Part shown: positions 32,051 to 38,994 of the stretch, one piece after another
Layout of the letters: the number at the start of each line of letters is the position of its first letter
Numbering within the stretch: position 1 is the stretch's first letter
From: CAZLMW01 sp964560875
GTDB taxonomy: Bacteria > Myxococcota_A > UBA9042
Assembly (NCBI GenBank): GCA_964560875.1
Contig: CAZLMW010000073.1
Location: 1-38,994 of the forward strand
Length of the DNA: 38,994 nucleotides
Direction of reading: 5' to 3'
Made by a program: the position numbers and the translations under genes
The notes under the pieces: generated by a model
Database searches by the model: none
What the model was told of the DNA's origin: nothing
Seen by the model: only the letters and a program-made list of their open reading frames with translations

Positions 32051-32083
32051 GAACGTACTTAGAACGTACTTAGAACGTACTTA
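32051..32083 (-). repeat. Three exact 11-bp tandem repeats in the SWIM operon promoter region
   Basis: GAACGTACTTA is repeated three times without change. GAAC occurs at 32051, 32062 and 32073, one helical turn apart, giving a GTTC-N7-GTTC array on the transcribed strand 51-83 bp before the SWIM start. This is a likely binding site for a regulator that sits on one face of the helix. Confidence 0.75.
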
Positions 32084-32096
32084 GACAATGGCGGAA

Positions 32097-32120
32097 CAAA
32101 ACGACAGATTGTGTCGTTAG
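32097..32120 (-). promoter_or_regulatory. Regulon element copy C (upstream of the SWIM-MoxR-VWA operon)
   Basis: Read toward the operon it is AACGACACAATCTGTCGTT, with perfect 7-bp arms (AACGACA / TGTCGTT) around 5 bp. Its centre is about 109 bp from the SWIM start codon. It overlaps the stop codon of the transposase remnant. Confidence 0.72.
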
Positions 32121-32572
32121 CGCGCATGGCGGACCGGATCGGATGCCGAGCCGGACACGATGGTCAGGACCTCGCCACGCGCAGCGACGCGCAGGTGGTC
32201 CAGCCCCTCGTATCGGTCCAGGCCCAGGTCCTGCATGAGCTTGCGGTGCCGGCAGATCGCGGTCTGGCTGGGCCCGCGCATCTCGATCCCGAGGCCGAGG
32301 CAGGCCTTGACCTGCATATCGAACGTCGCCCGCGGCACCGCCTCGCGGTCGGACCAGCCATGCTTTTGCCGCAGCACTTCCAGCGCGCTCAGTTGCACCG
32401 GGCACCAGCCGATCTCGCCACCGAGCTCAGCGGGCGCCTCGGGGAAATCGGAACGACGGAACAGGAACCCGCCGTAGCGCGCAAGCACGTCGTAGATTGA
32501 GCCCGCGGGATACGGGTTCGGGGTGAACTGAGAGACTTGGAAGAGGGGCTGCTGCCGGGAATCGCGTCGCAT
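32117..32572 (-). pseudogene. Truncated IS1182-family transposase (N-terminal domain only)
   Basis: The 151-residue frame resembles the N-terminus of IS1182-type transposases: PYPAGSIYDVLARYGGFLF, GWCPVQLSALEVLRQKHGWSDREAV, FDMQVKACLGLGIE, and a helix-turn-helix-like QTAICRHRKLMQDLGL. Intact relatives are about three times longer and have a DDE catalytic core; here the frame ends after an unrelated-looking tail. It is probably a deletion remnant. A retained DNA-binding fragment with a new role is possible but unsupported. No terminal inverted repeats were identified. Confidence 0.65.
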
Positions 32573-32723
32573 AAGCAGTAGAGATCACAACTGATCTGTG
32601 GTGTCAACTGCCCTGCTGAATCATGCTCCTGGCCGGGATTGCCGAATCACCGCGTCGATTTGCGAGGGACATTCGCCACGGCGAGGCTATGCTTGTTCAA
32701 CCTCTCTGCGGCTGGACAGAAAC

Positions 32724-35700
32724 ATGAGACTCTTCGCCTCGCAGCGCGCCGCCTTCTTTGGGCTGTTACCAGCTGCGTTGTTACCAGTTGCGTTGTTGGC
32801 AGCGGTCCTTACAGCAGCGGCCTGCGGGTCGCCCGACGACGGTGGCCCCGCGCAAGCAACCCCCGCCGATATCGTCGACACAGCGGCCGACGTCGGCGCA
32901 TCCGACACCGGACCTGACGACACCGGCTCCGCACTCGACAGCGGTTCAGTCGCTGGTCCCGACGCACAAGTAGACGTCAGCGGCGTTGTGCCCGGTTGGT
33001 CACATCAATGCCAAAAGACCGCCGATTGCGCGCCTTTCGAGGACGGCAACGCCTGCAACGGGACGCTCTTTTGCAACCTGTCCACCGCGCCGCATCGCTG
33101 CACCCTCAAGCCCAGCACGCTCGTGACCTGCTCAGCGGCCAAGGACCACGCGTGCGCGTCCAATACCTGCGATCCCGCGACCGGCAAGTGCGCGATGAAA
33201 CCAACCCCCAAGGACACGCCCTGCATGGACGGCGATCCGTGCACAGCGACGTCGGCGTGCGACGGACAGGGCAGCTGCGTGCCAGACACCAAGGCGAGCC
33301 TCTGTGCCTGCAAGAAGAGCGCGGATTGCGACGCGGTGGCCGCCGCCAACCTCTGTCTTGGCAGCTGGTACTGCGACCTGTCGGTGTTTCCATGGACCTG
33401 TCGGCTCAACCCGAACACGGCGGTCAAGTGCAGCGCGAAAAACGACACGGCATGCGCGGGCAACGTCTGCGATCCCAAGACCGGCGCGTGCGCGATGAAA
33501 GACGCGGTGGATGGCACGCCGTGTGACGACGGCGACAAGGTCACGCTCGGCGACATCTGCAAATCCGGAACGTGTCAGTCAGGCGTCAAGGCGGCCTGCA
33601 ATACCAACAGCGACTGCGACATCCAGGAAGACGGCGACGTCTGCAACGGCACGCTGTACTGCGACAAGACCGACGGTGCTTGCAAGGTCAATCCGGTGAC
33701 CGTCATCGTGTGCTCGGTCGCCAAGGACACGGCGTGTATCAAGAACAGCTGCGACCCCGACTCGGGGGCCTGCCACCTCAAACCGCTCAAGAACGGTACC
33801 GGCTGCAACGACGGCGACAAATGCACCAAGAACGAGGTCTGTTTGCAGGGCAAATGCGCTGCCGGCATCGACCTGTGCCCGTGCACCGACAACAAGAGCT
33901 GCGCCGCCCACGAGGACGGTAACGCCTGCAACGGCACGCTTTTTTGCAACAAGAAGACCAAGAAGTGCGAGCTCAATCCGGCGTCGGTCGTCGTCTGTCC
34001 GAGCGGCCAGGACACCGCTTGCACCAAGAACGCCTGCGTCACAAAGACCGGCCAGTGCGTGATGACGGTCGCCGAACACGGGACGTTGCTCGCGTGCCCC
34101 CAAGCGATCGGGCCGCCGAAACCGGACTGTCGATGGGAGGTCAAGCTGCCCGGCGAGGCGTCTGTCGCCCATGCGTGTGACGACGGCGATAAGTGCACGT
34201 TCACGTCGACCTGCACCAAGGGCGTCTGCAGCGGTCAAAACACGCTTTGCACCTGCGCGGACAACGCCGATTGCGCCAAACAAGAGGACGGCAACGCGTG
34301 CAACGGCACCCTCTTTTGCAACCCCAAGACCAAGCTCTGCGAGGTCAACAAGGCGACGGTCGTTCATTGTCCCAAGTCGCAGGCGGGCGGCTGTCTGCAC
34401 CAGGTATGCCAGCCCGCATCGGGCAAGTGCGCTCAGCAACCGGTCGCGACGGGTACGCCGTGCGACGACGGTGAACCTTGCACCAAGGCCGAGTATTGCG
34501 CGCTTGGGCAGTGCAAGGGCGGGCTCAAGGCGTGCGAATGCCTGGGCAACGCCGATTGCGTCGGCAAGGACGACGGCGATGCCTGCAATGGCGTGTATTT
34601 CTGCGATAAATCGGGCGACAAACCGGCGTGCAAGTTCGCGCCCGACAGCGCTGTCGTTTGCCCACCTGGACCGGGGCCGTGCCTGGTCAACAAGTGCCTC
34701 AAGACCACCGGGAAGTGCGCGCTGAAAAACGAGCTCGACGGCACCAAGTGCGACGATGGTGACCCGTGTTCGACCGGCGACCAGTGCGCCAAGGGTGTGT
34801 GCAAGGCCAGCGGCGACGCGTGCAGCTGCAGCAAAGACAGCGACTGCGCCGACGACGGCAACAAGTGCAACGGCACCATGTTTTGCGACAAGGCGACGAA
34901 TAAACCGCGCTGCAAGCTCGATCACAGCACCAAGGTCACCTGTCCGTCCGGGGCGGATACAACATGCCTGGTCAATGCCTGCGCGCCGCTTTCGGGGGCC
35001 TGTTCGATGACCTCGGTCGAGTCCGCGGTGCAGCATTGTGATGTGGCGGGTGGCAGCGCGTGTCGGTGGGCGCAGCAGCCCAAGTCTGCGACGCCGCGCA
35101 AGGTTTCGTGCGACGACGGGGACGCGTGCACTTCGGGTGATCGATGCGGCGGCGGTGCTTGCAAATCCGGCACGTTTACGTGTTCGTGTGCCAAGGACGC
35201 CGACTGCGCGACCAAGACCGATGGCGACAAGTGCAAGGGCGGGTGGCATTGCGACAAGAGCGCGGTGGCGACCGGCGGCAAGCCCCAGTGCAAGCCCAAC
35301 CCGGCCAACTTCAAGGTCTGCCCGAGCTTTGCCGATACGCCGTGCGTGAAGAACGCGTGTGCGCCTGCGACCGGCAAGTGCCTCAAGGCGCCTGTTGCCA
35401 ACGGGACGACGTGTGACGACGGCGAGCCGTGCCGCATCAATACGGTTTGTTTGCAGGGGGAGTGCAAGGCGGGGGTGCAGGTGTGCGAGTGCTTGAGCCA
35501 TGCAGAGTGCGAGGCGAAGAAGGGCGACGGTAACCTCTGCAACGGCACGTTTTACTGCGACAAGAGCGCGGTGAAGTCTGGCGGCAAACCGGCCTGCAAG
35601 CTCCATCCGGCGACGGTCGTGACGTGTGCGCAGGACACCGGGACGCCATGTGCCAAGAAGGTGTGCAATCCGGCGACGGGGATCTGCCAGGCCACGCCGG

Positions 35701-38700
35701 CCAACAATGGCGCCACGTGCGATGACGGCGATGCGTGTACGGCGGGCGATCGGTGCGCGGTGGGGCTGTGTGCCGGGGCGACCAAGACCGCGTGCGACGA
35801 CGGTGACAACTGCACCAAGGACGTCTGCGACAAGGCCACCGGTTGTGCGCACACCAAGGTCAACTGCGACGACGGCAACAGCTGCACCCAGGAGCAATGC
35901 AGTCAGCTGACCGGTACCTGTTTCAAGGATGTTGGCGGGACCCAGGGCAAGCTCTGCAACGCCGATGGCACGCCCTGTACCCAGGGCGATGCGTGCGACA
36001 AGGGGACGTGCAAGGCCGGGGTACCCGTCGCGTGCAAAGCGCCGGCCGATTCCTGTGCGACGAGCAAGTGCATCGGCGTATCCGCGACAAGCTTCAAGTG
36101 CGTGACCCTCGCCAAACCCGACGGCCAAAGTTGTGACGACGCGACATCGTGCGTGCAGGGCAGCGTCTGCAAGGCCGGGACGTGCAAGCCTGGCGCCGTC
36201 CAGCGGCTGTGGACGCGCCGGTTCGAGCCCGGCAAGGGCGTCTTCAAGAGCTTGGCCACGCTGTATTTCACGGCAGGTGTCGCCTTGGATGAGGGCGGCG
36301 TTGTCGTCGCGGGTCGGCGCAAGAGTGGGAGTTTCATCGCCCGGCTGGACAACGCGGCAGCCGCGAGCGGCGTGCGACCGGTCCTCACCGATAGCGCCAA
36401 GAGCGCGCTGACGACCGTGTCGGCGATGGCACGGGTCGGCAAGCAGGTGATCGCGGTCGGCGAGCAGCTGGCGCACAGCTCCGGGTCGTCGTCGCGGATG
36501 TGGCTTGGTCGGTTCTCTGCTGACGGCGGCAAGACGCTGTCGAGCGAGCTGGTGGGCGTCGCTCAGTCCGGTGCGCGCCAGTCCCTCGGCAGCGCGGCTT
36601 CGCGCCCCGGTCGTGGGATGCTGGCCGGAGGCGTCGTGACACCCGCCAAGCAGCCATACCAAGCGGCTGTCGTCTATCTCGGCGACGGCGGCAAGGTCGC
36701 CTGGATCCGGCAATTCACCATCGCGTCCAACGTCGCGACCGCGACAGGGGCGGTGGCCATCGGCAGCAACGGCGCCCTCCTCGCGGCGGGGCATTCGGCG
36801 GCGTCCAACGGCAACTGGGTGCGCATCTACACGACCAGCGGCGCCCTCGTCAGCGAGCACAAGATCGCTCATCCCAAGCCATGGACTCACAGCTACATCA
36901 CCGCCGTCGCGGCCCGTGATGAGGGCGGGTACGCGGCGTTGCGTTATCGCTACGTGCACGGAACCGACACGTCCGAGGCGCACCTGGTCGCGCTTGGCGC
37001 CGATGGCAAACCCGCTGCTGAGGTGCTGATCGGGAAGGGGTTTGCGGGCTACCAGCTCGTGCCGCTCGCGGGCGGTCGGTGGGCCGTCGGCGGTTGGGTT
37101 CACAAGGCCAAGACACAGACGTGGCAGGTGCGTGGCGTCGACGCCGTTGGCAAGGCCTTGTGGAGCCACCAGGTTGTCGGTCAGTTCGCGGCGACGCATG
37201 ACATGTTTCGGCGCGCGGACGGCACCATCGTCACCGTTGGCGGCAACCGCCTCAACGCCACGACGCACGAGGCGATCGCGACTCGGCTGACTCCGTTCGG
37301 CGACGCCAACTGCCACATCGCCGGCGTCTGTTTCGGCAAGACATGGTCCACCTGCGACGACGGTAAACCCTGCACCGGCGATGGCTGTGTCGGCTCGACT
37401 GGCTGCACGCACAGCGTCAAGGCGGCGGAAGGCAGCTTGTGTCCGGTCAACGCCAAGGGCTGCATCACCACGGCTCGCTGCGTAGCGGGCAGCTGCAAAC
37501 CCCAACCCGACGGCAAGTTGTTTTCAGCCGGCCACTCCCCCTCCGCGCTCGCCAAGACCTCGGCGCGGAAGATCTTCGCCGATCCGACCCACGGATACGG
37601 GATCTACGGCCTCAACGCCAAGGGCACGATGGTCGCCACGTTCAACGCATCGGGCGCGCTCAAGACGATGCTGCCCGAGGCTTCGCCGGGGCCCACCGAC
37701 AAGGTTGCCAAGCTGCCCGCCCAGCTGCTCTACAGCGGCGGCGTCTGGACGTATGTGGACCAATACACGACGGGTACACCTGCGGTGGCGGCGGTTCGCT
37801 ACGGTGCGCTGGACGCCAAGGGGCAACCGGCGACCGCGCGCGGCATGGGCTCGGTGCGCGGCAAGTCCTACAAGTGGTACCCGGTGTCCTTCCCGGTCGG
37901 GCTGGTCGAGCTGAAGGCGGGCGAGGTCGTCGCCGCGATCGGCTACGTTGGGCTGGGTTATGACGCCCACTACAAGATCGGGCGCATCTATCCCAAGGCG
38001 GGCACGACCTCAAGCACAACCACGTTCCGCGTGTACGCGAAGTACGGCGGCGGCACCGGCCAGATCCCCGTGGTCGGCAAGGACGGCCTGATCCGCATCC
38101 TCACGACCGGCGCGGTTGTAAACGGCCACAGCTACAGCCGGCTGGTGCGCGTCGACGCCGGACTCACCTCGGCCCGGGTATTTGGGCGTGGCGGTTCCAA
38201 CTACCCCCTGGCGGCCGCGGCCGTGCTGGACAACGGATGGATCGCCACCGCGGGTACGACGACAACGTATTCGGGGAGCAAGCTGGCCCATGTCACGGCG
38301 ATCACGGCGTCGGGCGCGACGATCCAGGAGCACAACCCAGACGGCAAAGCGCACAGCGTCATCGCCGGCCTCGCACCCCATGGCAGCGGCTATGTCGTGG
38401 CGCGGAATCGACCCATCGGGGCGGACTTGGTCATCGCGCTCAGCGCCCACGATGCCGCCAGCGGGGCGCGACAGTGGCAACGCAATATCGCCATCAAGGG
38501 TCGTGACTTGTCGATCCACGGCGCCGCACTGACCGCGCTGCCCGGTGGCGGTCTGGTCCTGTTCGGCAGCAACTCCGTGCCGTCCAAGCCCCAGTGGATG
38601 CTCTGGCGTCTCGACGCGTTCGGTCATACCAACTGCGTGAGCAGCGGTACGTGTTTTGAGACCAAGGCCAGCGCGTGCGACGACAAGAATCCCTGCACCA

Positions 38701-38804
38701 TCGACTTCTGCGACAGCGCGAGCGGCTGCAAGCACAGCACGCTCAAGGACGGCAGCGGCTGTGGCTCGAAAAAGACGTGCAAGGTTGGTGTCTGCAAGCC
38801 GTGA
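32724..38804 (+). CDS. Giant Cys-rich lipoprotein with nine Cys-rich repeats and two propeller-like modules
   Basis: About 2026 residues. The lipoprotein signal (LPAALLPVALLAAVLTAAAC) fixes the ATG at 32724; a weak GGA site precedes it. An Asp/Thr-rich linker leads to nine units of about 100 residues (CxxxADCxxxEDGNACNGTLFC, then a CDDGDxCT box). A Gly/Ala-rich beta region follows, about 365 residues with repeated strand-loop patterns like a propeller (DEGGVVVAGRR; DEGGYAALRYR; ADGTIVTVGGNRL). A Cys cap (NCHIAGVCFGKT, CDDGKPCTGDGC) comes next, then a second similar beta module and a second cap (NCVSSGTCFETK, CDDKNPCTIDFC), which ends the protein. The protein is probably surface-exposed and disulfide-bonded; ligand or adhesion target unknown. 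Confidence 0.85.
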   Translation: MRLFASQRAAFFGLLPAALLPVALLAAVLTAAACGSPDDGGPAQATPADIVDTAADVGASDTGPDDTGSALDSGSVAGPDAQVDVSGVVPGWSHQCQKTADCAPFEDGNACNGTLFCNLSTAPHRCTLKPSTLVTCSAAKDHACASNTCDPATGKCAMKPTPKDTPCMDGDPCTATSACDGQGSCVPDTKASLCACKKSADCDAVAAANLCLGSWYCDLSVFPWTCRLNPNTAVKCSAKNDTACAGNVCDPKTGACAMKDAVDGTPCDDGDKVTLGDICKSGTCQSGVKAACNTNSDCDIQEDGDVCNGTLYCDKTDGACKVNPVTVIVCSVAKDTACIKNSCDPDSGACHLKPLKNGTGCNDGDKCTKNEVCLQGKCAAGIDLCPCTDNKSCAAHEDGNACNGTLFCNKKTKKCELNPASVVVCPSGQDTACTKNACVTKTGQCVMTVAEHGTLLACPQAIGPPKPDCRWEVKLPGEASVAHACDDGDKCTFTSTCTKGVCSGQNTLCTCADNADCAKQEDGNACNGTLFCNPKTKLCEVNKATVVHCPKSQAGGCLHQVCQPASGKCAQQPVATGTPCDDGEPCTKAEYCALGQCKGGLKACECLGNADCVGKDDGDACNGVYFCDKSGDKPACKFAPDSAVVCPPGPGPCLVNKCLKTTGKCALKNELDGTKCDDGDPCSTGDQCAKGVCKASGDACSCSKDSDCADDGNKCNGTMFCDKATNKPRCKLDHSTKVTCPSGADTTCLVNACAPLSGACSMTSVESAVQHCDVAGGSACRWAQQPKSATPRKVSCDDGDACTSGDRCGGGACKSGTFTCSCAKDADCATKTDGDKCKGGWHCDKSAVATGGKPQCKPNPANFKVCPSFADTPCVKNACAPATGKCLKAPVANGTTCDDGEPCRINTVCLQGECKAGVQVCECLSHAECEAKKGDGNLCNGTFYCDKSAVKSGGKPACKLHPATVVTCAQDTGTPCAKKVCNPATGICQATPANNGATCDDGDACTAGDRCAVGLCAGATKTACDDGDNCTKDVCDKATGCAHTKVNCDDGNSCTQEQCSQLTGTCFKDVGGTQGKLCNADGTPCTQGDACDKGTCKAGVPVACKAPADSCATSKCIGVSATSFKCVTLAKPDGQSCDDATSCVQGSVCKAGTCKPGAVQRLWTRRFEPGKGVFKSLATLYFTAGVALDEGGVVVAGRRKSGSFIARLDNAAAASGVRPVLTDSAKSALTTVSAMARVGKQVIAVGEQLAHSSGSSSRMWLGRFSADGGKTLSSELVGVAQSGARQSLGSAASRPGRGMLAGGVVTPAKQPYQAAVVYLGDGGKVAWIRQFTIASNVATATGAVAIGSNGALLAAGHSAASNGNWVRIYTTSGALVSEHKIAHPKPWTHSYITAVAARDEGGYAALRYRYVHGTDTSEAHLVALGADGKPAAEVLIGKGFAGYQLVPLAGGRWAVGGWVHKAKTQTWQVRGVDAVGKALWSHQVVGQFAATHDMFRRADGTIVTVGGNRLNATTHEAIATRLTPFGDANCHIAGVCFGKTWSTCDDGKPCTGDGCVGSTGCTHSVKAAEGSLCPVNAKGCITTARCVAGSCKPQPDGKLFSAGHSPSALAKTSARKIFADPTHGYGIYGLNAKGTMVATFNASGALKTMLPEASPGPTDKVAKLPAQLLYSGGVWTYVDQYTTGTPAVAAVRYGALDAKGQPATARGMGSVRGKSYKWYPVSFPVGLVELKAGEVVAAIGYVGLGYDAHYKIGRIYPKAGTTSSTTTFRVYAKYGGGTGQIPVVGKDGLIRILTTGAVVNGHSYSRLVRVDAGLTSARVFGRGGSNYPLAAAAVLDNGWIATAGTTTTYSGSKLAHVTAITASGATIQEHNPDGKAHSVIAGLAPHGSGYVVARNRPIGADLVIALSAHDAASGARQWQRNIAIKGRDLSIHGAALTALPGGGLVLFGSNSVPSKPQWMLWRLDAFGHTNCVSSGTCFETKASACDDKNPCTIDFCDSASGCKHSTLKDGSGCGSKKTCKVGVCKP
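33009..36191 (+). repeat. Nine Cys-rich protein repeats, about 300 bp each
   Basis: Repeat starts are recognisable from CxxxxDCxxxxDGNxCNGTxFC, ending with CDDGDxCTxxxxCxxGxCxxG. Units 1, 4 and 5 are closest to each other; units 2, 7 and 8 are most divergent. The final part (after about 35780) is a cluster of shorter CDDGxxCT boxes. Confidence 0.8.
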
Positions 38805-38828
38805 GCCCCGATTACGACGAACGCCGAA

Positions 38829-38994
38829 GGTAAAAACCGTACCTGTACGGACCGCAAGGCGGCTACGCGAAGCTGGCCAGGCCGCGCGGCACAGCTTGCT
38901 GTGCGAAGAAGTCAAAACCGCTGTCGGTAAAACCGGACCTGTCCGGCAAGGCGGCCACGCGAAGCTGGCCAGGCCGCGCAGCACAGCTTGCTGT
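38829..38994. repeat. Two copies of a structured 70-bp intergenic element
   Basis: Copy 1 (38829-38902) and copy 2 (38926 to the window end) are 97 bp apart and about 90% alike. Each starts GGTAAAA and contains a hairpin with a CT loop: CCGTAC/GTACGG in copy 1 and CCGGAC/GTCCGG in copy 2, a compensatory pair change. Then come GCGGC...GCCGC pairing around CTGGCCAG, and a final GCACAGC/GCTGTGC hairpin. Copy 2 continues past the window. It may be a REP-like element, RNA element or terminator array. Confidence 0.7.

Noticed and set aside
32051..32083. Plasmid-type iterons / replication origin
   Set aside because: Only three 11-bp units, no replication initiator gene nearby, and the location directly before the SWIM operon fits a regulatory site better.
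33579..37505. A 1308-codon open frame on the minus strand opposite the Cys-rich lipoprotein gene
   Set aside because: It follows codon-position GC bias of the true gene, is Arg/Ala/Val-rich with no domain I can see, and crosses repeats whose coding sense is clear on the plus strand.
38829..38994. CRISPR-like direct repeats at the window end
   Set aside because: Units are about 70 bp with internal hairpins, only two copies are visible, the intervening 23 bp partly resembles the repeat, and no cas gene is near.

Overview
The window is about 39 kb of GC-rich bacterial DNA with dense genes on both strands. I saw no rRNA, tRNA or CRISPR array. Several traits point to Myxococcota or a close relative such as Bradymonadia. 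The Ser/Thr kinase has a catalytic loop reading HRDVSPPN. There are PEGA-domain, VWA and giant Cys-rich lipoproteins with Ser/Gly-rich or Asp-rich linkers, a MYXO-CTERM-like tail (SSGC, hydrophobic stretch, RR), nucleotide cyclases, and an orphan substrate-binding lipoprotein. The lineage is an inference; no marker gene is present.

Region 1 (1-11.6 kb) is mostly housekeeping and envelope genes: a CNNM/CBS membrane protein, a PEGA protein, a GlpT/UhpT-type antiporter, an extensin-like-C protein, the electron-transfer flavoprotein pair etfB-etfA, then a minus-strand run of Ser/Thr kinase, TalC/Fsa-type transaldolase and an O-antigen-ligase-like membrane protein with a TPR tail. Region 2 (11.6-19.9 kb) holds a SpoIID-like protein, a lipoprotein and formimidoylglutamate deiminase (hutF). 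It also holds a tight minus-strand operon (class III nucleotide cyclase, TPR protein, orphan periplasmic-binding lipoprotein). Facing that operon is the wreck of a GAF/cyclase signalling gene. Region 3 (20-24.2 kb) has a VWA lipoprotein, a phosphodiester glycosidase with a Cys-rich stalk and MYXO-CTERM-like tail, and a Mpo1/DUF962 protein.

Region 4 (24.2-32.6 kb) is the most unusual. It contains a bacterial HDAC-family deacetylase, an unrecognised 123-residue protein, a tandem-AAA ATPase, a tandem universal stress protein, and a compact operon of SWIM zinc finger, MoxR-type AAA ATPase and HExxH/VWA (DUF2201-like) protein. A 16-bp partly palindromic element, ACGACACAAWCTGTCG, occurs three times. 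Each copy lies about 80-110 bp upstream of a start codon and has the same orientation toward its gene: the deacetylase, the tandem-AAA gene, and the SWIM-MoxR-VWA operon. This suggests one regulon, so these genes are the best candidate here for an undescribed multi-component system (chaperone-type ATPases plus a metalloprotease/VWA adaptor plus a deacetylase). The operon promoter also carries three exact 11-bp repeats and lies next to a truncated IS1182-type transposase.

Region 5 (32.7 kb to the end) is one 2026-residue lipoprotein with nine Cys-rich repeats and two propeller-like modules. It is followed by two copies of a roughly 70-bp intergenic element whose hairpin shows a compensatory base-pair change.
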